From Clostridia bacterium (lineage in GTDB: Bacteria > Bacillota > Clostridia > Oscillospirales > CAG-272): a stretch of DNA of 13,504 nucleotides. The stretch's first letter is position 1, and every line of letters starts with the position of its first letter. The stretch is taken from positions 1 to 13,504 of the forward strand of contig CAADYQ010000014.1 of assembly GCA_900753295.1 (NCBI GenBank), in the 5' to 3' direction. Below the pieces are notes generated by a model. That model saw only the letters and a program-made list of their open reading frames with translations. It made no database searches and was not told where the DNA came from. A program made the translations under genes and the position numbers. This document shows positions 1-5,587 of the stretch, piece by piece.

Positions 1-609
1 ACGGTTTTCCCCGGTGCGAACACGGCGATATGCGGCGACGACATTGAAAGCGCCATGCTTTGCCGTCCCGATGCGCTTTTCATGCAGCTTGAGATCGCGC
101 CCGAGGCGGTGATCTACGCCGCGCGCTATGCCGCCGAGCGTGATATCCCGGTATTCATCGATGCGGGACCCGCGCTGCCCGACTTTCCGTTTGAAAAACT
201 GCCGCGCCTTGAGGTATTCTCCCCCAACGAGACCGAGACCGAGGCTTACACCGGCATAGCTCCCTCGACCCCCGACGCCTGTCTGCGCGCCGCCACGGCG
301 CTTTCGCGCATGGTGGACGCCCACTACTATGTGATAAAACTCGGCGGGCGCGGTGCGTACATATACGACGGCAAATACTATTTCTGTCTGCCCGCCTTTG
401 ATGTAAAGGCTGTGGACACGACCGCCGCAGGCGACGCCTTTACCGCGGCACTGACGCTTGAATATCTCCGCTCCGGTGATATCGAGCGTGCGGGCAAGTA
501 TGCCAACCTTGTTGGCGCCATGACTGTCGGCAGAGCCGGTGCGCTCCCCTCGCTACCCACATCCGCCGAGCTTGACAAATTCACGAAAACATACGGAATA
601 ACCATCTGA
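1..609 (+). CDS. PfkB/ribokinase-family carbohydrate kinase, 5' end cut off by window
   Basis: An open frame runs from base 1 without a start, so about the first third of the protein lies outside; 202 residues are visible. The frame opens with a PGAN-type segment typical of ribokinases, then has SPNETETEAYTG (the PNExE element near the metal/phosphate site) and VDTTAAGDAFTAAL, the PfkB signature 2. The second Asp of DTTAAGD (visible residue 145) is the expected catalytic base that activates the sugar hydroxyl; the usual DTTGAGD has Ala for the first Gly here. The family phosphorylates sugars such as ribose, fructose or 2-keto-3-deoxygluconate in the cytoplasm with ATP. The substrate cannot be told from this part. 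It is followed 105 bp later by a sulfatase on the same strand, so the two may form a glycan-use operon. An internal Met at base 55 is not a credible start because conserved sequence precedes it. Confidence 0.9.
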   Translation, partial: TVFPGANTAICGDDIESAMLCRPDALFMQLEIAPEAVIYAARYAAERDIPVFIDAGPALPDFPFEKLPRLEVFSPNETETEAYTGIAPSTPDACLRAATALSRMVDAHYYVIKLGGRGAYIYDGKYYFCLPAFDVKAVDTTAAGDAFTAALTLEYLRSGDIERAGKYANLVGAMTVGRAGALPSLPTSAELDKFTKTYGITI

Positions 610-618
610 ACCACAACG

Positions 619-637
619 GCTGACGGCAATCGTTAGC
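619..637 (+). other. small hairpin between kinase and sulfatase
   Basis: GCTGACG and CGTTAGC can pair (7 bp with one G-U) around a GCAAT loop, 10 bp after the kinase stop. No T-run follows, so it is more likely an mRNA 3'-end or processing structure than a terminator. The rest of the 105-bp gap shows no clear promoter, which fits cotranscription of the two genes. Confidence 0.3.
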
Positions 638-701
638 GGCGGAAGCTCTTCATTAATATATACTTATATCCGCGCCCCTGCCCTCAGCAAAAAAGATCTA
701 C

Positions 702-717
702 GGAGGAAAACAAATTG
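702..717 (+). promoter_or_regulatory. ribosome binding site that fixes a TTG start
   Basis: GGAGG at 702-706 lies 8 bases before TTG at 715-717. The reading frame begins KHVLILMTDQ right after it, exactly where sulfatases start, and the next in-frame ATG would remove the metal-binding Asp-Gln. The TTG is therefore the likely start. Confidence 0.8.
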
Positions 718-2160
718 AAGCACGTTCTGATCCTTATGACCGACCAGCTCCGTCCCGACGCGCTCGGGGCGTACGGCAATCCCTACGTGCAGACGCCTGC
801 GCTTGACGCGCTTGCAGCCGAATCGGTGATATTCGACCGCGCCGTAACGCCGTCGCCCGTCTGCGTGCCCGCACGCCTTTCGCTGCTTTCGGGCCAGTAT
901 GCCAACCGCCACGGCAACAGCAACAACAACCCCGGACTTTCCTACCGCGGGCGCGGCTTTTACGCCATGCTCAGCGAGGCAGGCTTCAATTCCTGCTGTG
1001 TGGGCAAGATGCACCATGTATGGGACCGCTACGGCTCCCTCGGCTTTATGCGCCGCGACACGCAGGAGGAGCTTTCGCACCCCAAGGACGACTACACCAA
1101 ATACATAGAAGAAAACTATCCCTACGTTTTTGACTACAACGGTCAGCGCAGCGAGATGTACTATGTGCCGCAGGTATCCCAGCTCCCCGCCGAGGCGCAC
1201 CCGACGCAGTGGATAGGCGACCGCTCGGTTGAATTCATTGAGAACTGCGATCCCGAAAAGCCGGTATTCCTCATGTCCTCCTTCATTCATCCGCATCCAC
1301 CGTTTTGCCCGCCCGCGCCCTGGAACAAGCTCTACCGTTCGGACGAGCTTCCCGCGCCCTTTATACCGGACGACACTGCCGAGCTGAAGCCGCTTCTCCA
1401 CAAGACCTTCGACACCGACCGTCTTGGCATTTCCGCGCTTGATGCGCTCAAGCTGAAGAACTCCTACTATGCCTGCGTATCGTTTGTCGATTACCAGATA
1501 TCCCGCATTCTCGACGCGCTCCGCCGCCGCGGGATGTACGACGACACGCTCATCCTCTTCACCTCCGACCACGGTGAGTGTCTGGGCGACTACCGCAACA
1601 TGGGCAAGCGGACGATGCTCTCCTCCGCCTCGGCGATCCCCTTTATGCTTCGTGTGCCCGGCATGGCTGCCGGACGCCGTTCCGACCCCGTTTCTCTTGT
1701 TGATGTTGCGCCGACCCTTCTCTCGCTCGCCGGTGTTGACTACGATCCCGCCGAATTTGACGGCACCGACGTTTTCAGTTCGACTCACGACGTTGTATAC
1801 TCCCAGTACAACTGCCACGAAAAGGGTGTTTACATGGCGGCAGGTGCGACCGACAAGCTGATATGGCACGGTCCGCGGCGTCAGTACTACTACTTTGACC
1901 GTTCGCCCGAGACGCACGATCTTTACTCCGAGCTTTGCGGCAGCGAGCGTGTGAAATTCCTCAAAGAAAAGCTGGATGCGTATGTAGCGGCGGACACGGG
2001 CAAGCCCGATGCGCCCGCCTCCGGTGAGTCCTCCGGCTGGCGTCCTCCCTTCGGTGTTTCGCGCATGGATCACACAGCGCGCCGCGCCGAGGAAGCTGCG
2101 CGCATTCCCGAGGGCTACAAGATCGATCTCCGCCGTCCCAGCGACAAAGAGATATTTTGA
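715..2160 (+). CDS. sulfatase, formylglycine (Cys) type
   Basis: The 481-residue protein belongs to the alkaline phosphatase/sulfatase superfamily. It opens with the metal-binding strand LILMTDQ (Asp10). The sulfatase signature CVPAR-LSLLSG has Cys50 in the CxPxR motif, which is converted to formylglycine, the catalytic nucleophile. It then has GKMH (Lys98, His100), the usual sulfate-binding GKxH, and TSDHGE with metal ligands Asp285-His286, followed by a typical C-terminal part with THDLYSEL. Because the nucleophile is Cys, an anaerobic maturase (anSME) would be needed; none is in the window. No signal peptide is seen, so the enzyme is probably cytoplasmic and would act on imported sulfated sugars. 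Substrate unknown (arylsulfatase-like and glycosaminoglycan sulfatases share these motifs). It uses a TTG start and sits downstream of a sugar kinase. A strong terminator follows at 2279-2317, and a dispersed repeat begins two bases after the stop. Confidence 0.95.
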   Translation: MKHVLILMTDQLRPDALGAYGNPYVQTPALDALAAESVIFDRAVTPSPVCVPARLSLLSGQYANRHGNSNNNPGLSYRGRGFYAMLSEAGFNSCCVGKMHHVWDRYGSLGFMRRDTQEELSHPKDDYTKYIEENYPYVFDYNGQRSEMYYVPQVSQLPAEAHPTQWIGDRSVEFIENCDPEKPVFLMSSFIHPHPPFCPPAPWNKLYRSDELPAPFIPDDTAELKPLLHKTFDTDRLGISALDALKLKNSYYACVSFVDYQISRILDALRRRGMYDDTLILFTSDHGECLGDYRNMGKRTMLSSASAIPFMLRVPGMAAGRRSDPVSLVDVAPTLLSLAGVDYDPAEFDGTDVFSSTHDVVYSQYNCHEKGVYMAAGATDKLIWHGPRRQYYYFDRSPETHDLYSELCGSERVKFLKEKLDAYVAADTGKPDAPASGESSGWRPPFGVSRMDHTARRAEEAARIPEGYKIDLRRPSDKEIF

Positions 2161-2161
2161 G

Positions 2162-2214
2162 CTCGGGTGACGTTTAAGCAGATTTGCAGCCGCGTACCCC
2201 GATGGCGAAATAAG
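2162..2214 (+). repeat. 53-bp dispersed repeat, copy 1 (CTCGGGTGACG family)
   Basis: Starts CTCGGGTGACG and carries CGTACCCCGA about 35 bases in; the two ends are imperfectly self-complementary, so it can fold into a stem. Other copies are at 3268-3320 (minus), 8535-8587 and 13219-13263. This copy begins two bases after the sulfatase stop codon and reads in the same direction as the gene. Confidence 0.8.
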
Positions 2215-2278
2215 TACTAATTCTTATCTACCACACGCCCATAGTTACATCTGAACATGAAGTAACGCACCCATAAAA

Positions 2279-2317
2279 AGAGAGCAGACTCACATCTGCT
2301 CTCTGTTTTTTATTTTT
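2279..2317 (+). terminator. intrinsic terminator after the sulfatase
   Basis: Ten-base arms AGAGAGCAGA and TCTGCTCTCT enclose a CTCACA loop and are followed by GTTTTTTATTTTT. This is a textbook rho-independent terminator for plus-strand transcription. An A-run before the stem could also give some activity on the minus strand. The stem resembles a repeat unit found at 8653-8670 (GAGAGCAGAT...ATCTG), so it may have arisen from repeat DNA. Confidence 0.92.
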
Positions 2318-2336
2318 GCGGAGAATAGAATAATGA

Positions 2337-2358
2337 AGATTTTGCTTTCGCAAAATCT
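2337..2358. repeat. AGATTT-type hairpin, copy 1
   Basis: AGATTTTGC and GCAAAATCT form a 9-bp stem with a TTTC loop. It belongs to a family of hairpins with outer AGATTT/AAATCT bases and changing inner bases (see 2510, 3003, 8759, 9169, 9238). Confidence 0.7.
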
Positions 2359-2382
2359 ATTAATCTACCTCCTCTATCCGTC

Positions 2383-2430
2383 GGCGGGGAATTTAGTTTT
2401 GATAAAATATTAAAGTTCGGTTCCCCCGCC
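2383..2430. repeat. 48-bp palindrome-ended repeat, copy 1 (GGCGGGG ends)
   Basis: GGCGGGG at 2383-2389 is complementary to CCCCGCC at 2424-2430, enclosing an AT-rich 34-bp core with a TTTAG...TTCGGTT pattern. Same length and layout as 2932-2979, 3137-3183, 13265-13312 and 13322-13369. It is preceded by CCTCCTCTATCCGTC, a flank shared by several repeats here. Confidence 0.75.
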
Positions 2431-2432
2431 AC

Positions 2433-2456
2433 GTCAAGTCGCTTGCGCGCCTTGAC
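2433..2456. repeat. CAAG-type hairpin, copy 1
   Basis: GTCAAG (2433-2438) pairs with CTTGAC (2451-2456), then a T/C mismatch, then CGC/GCG. The same plan, with a mismatch after CAAG, recurs at 3111-3133 and 13373-13395. Confidence 0.55.
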
Positions 2457-2486
2457 CTAAGCATTCCAAAGCCGTAACGCGCCATC

Positions 2487-2502
2487 TTCCCAGACATGGG
2501 AA
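2487..2502. repeat. solo TTCCCA-GACA-TGGGAA palindrome
   Basis: A lone copy of the hairpin that caps the two larger elements at 2541-2884 and 8791-9158. Upstream CGCGCCATC resembles the element terminus, so this is probably a decayed element end. Confidence 0.6.
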
Positions 2503-2509
2503 CTAAGGA

Positions 2510-2531
2510 AGATTTCGCCTTGGCGAAATCT
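2510..2531. repeat. AGATTT-type hairpin, copy 2
   Basis: Perfect 10-bp arms AGATTTCGCC and GGCGAAATCT with a TT loop, 9 bp before the left end of the 17-mer element. An almost identical hairpin (loop AC) sits at 8759-8780, again just before such an element. Confidence 0.8.
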
Positions 2532-2540
2532 ATTAATATC

Positions 2541-2884
2541 CTCCTCATCCGTCGCGCTTCGCGCGCCACCTTCCCAGACATGGGAAGGCTACTGTTATCC
2601 GAGCTTCCATCAACGGACGTGAAGAAAGCGATAGCCTTCAGTAGGGCAGCATCTTTAGTAAGTTAACGTATTCAGTAAGTTAGCATTTTCAGTAAGGCAG
2701 TAATTTAATAAGGCAACATATTCAGCAAGACGGTATAGCAGTATAATAGGTATAGCAGTATAATAGGTATAGCAGTATAATAAGCGGTATAAAAAAATAA
2801 AAACAAAATTGTTTTGTTGTCTTCACCTCGGTTGTCGGCAGAAGCGAGTCTGTAAGCCTTCCCATGTCTGGGAAGGTGGCGCGC
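2541..2884 (-). mobile_element. MITE-like element A with inverted ends and 17-bp tandem core
   Basis: The left terminus (2541-2590) is identical over 50 bp to the left terminus of element B (8791-8840). The right terminus (about 2855-2884) is its inverted copy but is recognisable for only about 30 bp. Each end contains CCTTCCCA-GACA-TGGGAAGG, an 8-bp stem hairpin. The internal borders are swapped relative to element B: sequence next to A's left end (ACTGTTATCCGAGCTTCC) lies next to B's right end, and A's right border (CGGTTGTCGGCAGAAGCG) lies next to B's left end. The two copies are thus in opposite orientation. There is no coding frame of note and no transposase. The core is a 17-bp tandem array. 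Short terminal inverted repeats without a transposase suggest a non-autonomous element; movement itself is not shown. Confidence 0.7.
2645..2782. repeat. 17-bp tandem array in element A
   Basis: Units at 2645, 2662, 2679, 2696 (16 bp), 2712, then three perfect copies of GGTATAGCAGTATAATA at 2732, 2749 and 2766. The first group follows the pattern GKYARCATnTTCAGTAA. The unit GTTAGCATTTTCAGTAA (2679-2695) is identical to a unit in element B read on the other strand. A 17-bp period is not a multiple of 3, so the array does not encode a repeat protein. Confidence 0.9.
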
Positions 2885-2931
2885 TTAAGGCTTTAGAGAT
2901 GCTTGCGCTAAGACGCGAAGCGGCTTAGCTC

Positions 2932-2979
2932 GGCAGGGTAACTGAACGTTGAAATCTGCTTTATACTCTATTCCCTGCC
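2932..2979. repeat. 48-bp palindrome-ended repeat, copy 2 (GGCAGGG ends)
   Basis: GGCAGGG and CCCTGCC close a 34-bp core beginning TAACTGAACGTTGAAAT. It is the inverse of the copy at 13265-13312. It is followed by TACGGATAGAGGAGG, which recurs at 9213-9228 after a truncated copy. Confidence 0.8.
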
Positions 2980-3002
2980 TACGGATAGAGGAGGACATTA
3001 AA

Positions 3003-3026
3003 GGATTTTCGCGCAAGCGGAAATCT
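3003..3026. repeat. AGATTT-type hairpin, copy 3
   Basis: GGATTTTCGC and GCGGAAATCT around GCAA. It leads into the hairpin array at 3033; the same order is seen at 9238-9345. Confidence 0.7.
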
Positions 3027-3032
3027 ACCCCA

Positions 3033-3098
3033 ATCCGCGCAGCGGATATCATACGCCGTAGGCGTATATCATATTCTGCGAAGCAGAATATATCATTA
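3033..3098. repeat. array of three hairpins separated by ATATCAT
   Basis: ATCCGC-GCA-GCGGAT, TACGCC-GTA-GGCGTA and ATATTCTGC-GAA-GCAGAATAT follow one another, each trailed by (AT)ATCAT. Stem sequences differ completely but each is perfectly self-complementary. A parallel array is at 9270-9345. Confidence 0.75.
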
Positions 3099-3110
3099 AA
3101 ATAACTTTGA

Positions 3111-3133
3111 CCAAGACGCCGTAGGCGGCTTGG
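3111..3133. repeat. CAAG-type hairpin, copy 2
   Basis: CCAAG/CTTGG outer and CGCC/GGCG inner pairs around GTA, with an A/G mismatch between them. Its reverse complement closely matches 13373-13395. Confidence 0.65.
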
Positions 3134-3136
3134 TGA

Positions 3137-3183
3137 GGCGGGGCAACCAAACTATAAAGTTTGTTTATACTAAATTCCCCGCC
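3137..3183. repeat. 47-bp palindrome-ended repeat, copy 3 (GGCGGGG ends)
   Basis: GGCGGGG and CCCCGCC enclose a core ending TTTATACTAAATT. It shares the TTTATACT segment with copy 2 but the end sequence with copy 1. Confidence 0.75.
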
Positions 3184-3203
3184 GGCGTATATCATTAAAA
3201 CAA

Positions 3204-3237
3204 CTTTGGCCAAGGCGCGTACGCGCCTTGGCCAAAG
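3204..3237 (-). terminator. perfect 34-bp palindrome, likely terminator of the lipoprotein operon
   Basis: The two 17-base halves are exact reverse complements (CTTTGGCCAAGGCGCGT and its complement). Read on the minus strand the stem is followed by TTGTTTTAATG, a weak T-rich tail, about 75 bp after the stop of the gene at 3312-5540. It probably ends minus-strand transcription; with no longer T-run this is moderately sure. It may also be a member of the CAAG hairpin family, and the last 19 bases of the window (from about 13486) look like the start of another copy. Confidence 0.6.
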
Positions 3238-3267
3238 ACAATAATAAATTGTAGATAAGAGTCCGCT

Positions 3268-3320
3268 CTTATTTCACGGTCGGGGTATGCAGCGCAGAGT
3301 CTGCACAAACGTCACCCGAG
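3268..3320 (-). repeat. 53-bp dispersed repeat, copy 2, overlapping a gene's stop codon
   Basis: On the minus strand it reads CTCGGGTGACGTTTGTGCAG and ends with TACCCCGACCGTGAAATAAG, close to copy 3 at 8535. Its first nine bases are the last codons CTC GGG TGA of the gene at 3312-5540. Confidence 0.8.
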
Positions 3321-5540
3321 TTTAAATGTACATTTGGCGTCGAATTCGACGGTGCCGTTGTAGTTCTTGAGAGTTCCGGTAACAGTGATGACCTGACCTT
3401 CGGCAAGATTTGCCGCACCCTCGCCGACCATGCGGAAACACTGAATGGTCTTGTCGGAAATACCGGCAACGGTGATGGTAACGGTAATGTTCTTGAACTG
3501 ATCGCTGTACGGAGTGTCGATTTTGGTGATAACACCTGTGAGAGTCTTCTCGCCGTCAAGAGCAGTGTCCTTGGCAAGCTTGTAAGCCGAGATAACGGTC
3601 TTTACAGCCGCAACATCGTCATCGGCGATGAGCAGGCAGCCCGCGTCGAATTCAACGGTGCCCTGGTAGTTCTTGATGGTTCCGTAAACGTTGATGGTCT
3701 GACCCTCGGCGAGCTTATCCGCACCCTCGCCCTTGAGACGGAAGCACTTGATCGGTTTGTCGGTAATGCCGTCAACGATGATGGTAACGGTGATGTTCTT
3801 GAACTGATCGCTCCATGCGGTGTCGATCTTGGAGATAACACCCTTGAGGATGACAGGAGAGGACATCGACTCACCCTCGGCAAGAGAGTAAGCGGCACCC
3901 ACGGTCTTGGACTGGTCGATATGCTCGCCCTTGCCGATGAACCGGCAGCCCGAATCAAACTCAATGGTACCGTTGTAGTTCTTGATGGCGCCTTCAACGG
4001 TGATCTCATCGCCTACTGCAAGAGACTCGGCGCCGTCACCGGTAAGACGGAAGCACATGATGGGCTTGTCGGTGAGTCCGGCAACCTCGATGGTAACGGT
4101 GATGTTCTTGAACTGATCGCTCCATGCGGTGTCGATCTTTATGATCTTACCGAAGAGACGGCAGGTTCCGGGCAGCGACGTGCCGGCTTCGAGCTTGTAG
4201 GCGGCGTCAACTATCTCGGCGTAGCTCATTTCGGTGGCTACGAGCTTGATCTCGAACACGCGGGTCTCGGTGACGGAACCGCACTTGAGAGTGGCTGTCA
4301 GCTTGACTGTTGCATCGGTGTCGGGAAGCTTGATCGTGAGCTTGCCGTTTGCAACAACTGCAGCGGCGTTATCGGATTCCCATGTGATGGCGACCTTGTC
4401 ATAGGTCTTGCCGACGGAGGGAAGCTCAATCTCGGTATCGGCGGTAACGGTGGAAACGACCGAAAGACCGTCCTTTTCAAAGGCTACCATGCCGGCATCA
4501 TCCTTCTGGGGAAGAGCGACATACTCAAACGCATCGGCGGATGCGGGGGTGAGGTAGAACGCGCCGTCGTATACGCAGATGATACCGGTAACGTTGGCGG
4601 TCCAGCCGGCGTGCTCGGCATGACCCTTCTTGAGAGTCGCCTGCTCATCCTTGGTGATGGGGCAGACGGAGGAGGAGATTCTTATGTAGCTCTCGTACTC
4701 GCCGAGTTTGAACTTGTAGTAACCGCCCGAGGTGTCCTCGTCGGTGATCTCAACACCCTTGAGGGTGACGAGCATGCCCTGCTGTGCGGTGAGGGCTTCG
4801 TCCTTGAGGGAGGTCGCCTTCTGATACTTCTCGGTGAAGTCAACGGCAGTGGCGGGGGTCTTGTTGGAGTCAACGATCTCAACGGTCGCCTTCATGATCT
4901 CGTAGGTTCCGTTGTAGGTGTCGCGGGTACCGGTAACGCGCACGGTCATGCCGACCTCAAGCTTGTCATCGGTCACGGGGTCGGTAGCCATGTTGTAGGC
5001 ATAGTAACCGCCGTCGTTGTCCTGCAGATAGAGGCAGTTGTAGCTGTTGCCCTTGGACTTTGCCATGATGGCGGTGATAACGCCCTTGACTATAACGGTG
5101 TCGTCCTTGGCGGCGGCAACGTACTCAGCCCATGTGAATTCCTTGAACGCGGGGACCTTGTGGTCAAAGGAAAGCTCGGCAGTCTTGCCCTCGGCATCCT
5201 TTATGGTAGCCTTGAGCGTGTATACGACATCCGCGGAAGCCTTTTCGTCAATATCAACGGTAACGGTGCTGCCGTCCTCGGACTTGACGGTCTTAACGCC
5301 GTCTGCCGGACCGGAGGTGATGTTGGCGGTCCACTCAACGGTGTAGGTCACGCCGTCTATGCTGACCACGCCGACGCGGGTGTAGTCGGAGGCGGTGACT
5401 TCAGCCTCGTTGCGGTACATCGTGTAGATGTACTCCTTGGCAAGCGTAAGGGCGTCCTTTTTGGTCTCCCCGGGCTTGCAGGCGGCAAACGCCGCTACGC
5501 AAAGGGCAAGCAGAATAACTACTGAAATAAGTTTTTTCAT
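3312..5540 (-). CDS. large surface lipoprotein with Ig-like and tandem OB-fold-like repeats
   Basis: The 742-residue protein has a signal peptide with the lipobox AFAAC (Cys21), so it is probably anchored outside the membrane. After an Ig-like segment (about 30-130), two OB-fold-like stretches follow (about 135-230 and 240-345; motifs such as VIVKGVITAI and MTVRVTGTRDTYNGTYEI). Next is a bacterial Ig-like (atrophied Big-type) domain (about 350-435, with ITWESDN...NGKLTI). The C-terminus is three tandem repeats of about 102 residues (about 437-540, 541-643, 644-742), each with DQFKNITVTI, CFR, and KNYNGT/KNYQGT-EFD. No catalytic motif is visible; a binding or scaffold role is inferred. The start has AAAGG 10 bases upstream. 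It lies 47 bp downstream of the nuclease gene on the same strand and is probably cotranscribed. Its last two codons and stop lie inside a dispersed repeat. OB-fold assignment is by pattern only. Confidence 0.9.
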   Translation of the reverse strand: MKKLISVVILLALCVAAFAACKPGETKKDALTLAKEYIYTMYRNEAEVTASDYTRVGVVSIDGVTYTVEWTANITSGPADGVKTVKSEDGSTVTVDIDEKASADVVYTLKATIKDAEGKTAELSFDHKVPAFKEFTWAEYVAAAKDDTVIVKGVITAIMAKSKGNSYNCLYLQDNDGGYYAYNMATDPVTDDKLEVGMTVRVTGTRDTYNGTYEIMKATVEIVDSNKTPATAVDFTEKYQKATSLKDEALTAQQGMLVTLKGVEITDEDTSGGYYKFKLGEYESYIRISSSVCPITKDEQATLKKGHAEHAGWTANVTGIICVYDGAFYLTPASADAFEYVALPQKDDAGMVAFEKDGLSVVSTVTADTEIELPSVGKTYDKVAITWESDNAAAVVANGKLTIKLPDTDATVKLTATLKCGSVTETRVFEIKLVATEMSYAEIVDAAYKLEAGTSLPGTCRLFGKIIKIDTAWSDQFKNITVTIEVAGLTDKPIMCFRLTGDGAESLAVGDEITVEGAIKNYNGTIEFDSGCRFIGKGEHIDQSKTVGAAYSLAEGESMSSPVILKGVISKIDTAWSDQFKNITVTIIVDGITDKPIKCFRLKGEGADKLAEGQTINVYGTIKNYQGTVEFDAGCLLIADDDVAAVKTVISAYKLAKDTALDGEKTLTGVITKIDTPYSDQFKNITVTITVAGISDKTIQCFRMVGEGAANLAEGQVITVTGTLKNYNGTVEFDAKCTFKLG

Positions 5541-5564
5541 TGCTTTTCAGCCTTTCTTTTTGTA

Positions 5565-5584
5565 GGATATGCCACGGCATATCC
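5565..5584. other. hairpin between nuclease and OB-repeat genes
   Basis: GGATATGCC and GGCATATCC form a perfect 9-bp stem with an AC loop, three bases after the nuclease stop. No T-run follows on the minus strand, so it probably tunes mRNA stability or partial readthrough rather than ending transcription. The two-base loop resembles the AGATTT-type hairpins. Confidence 0.65.
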
Positions 5585-5587
5585 GTT

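Noticed and set aside
664..2073. A 469-codon minus-strand open frame opposite the sulfatase
   Set aside because: Antisense shadow of a clear sulfatase with intact catalytic motifs; the translation is Arg/Val-rich without family features.
3921..5525. A 534-codon plus-strand open frame rich in Gly, Leu and Val
   Set aside because: It lies antisense to the lipoprotein gene, has low-complexity composition from codon bias of the real gene, no recognisable domain, and no ribosome site of note.
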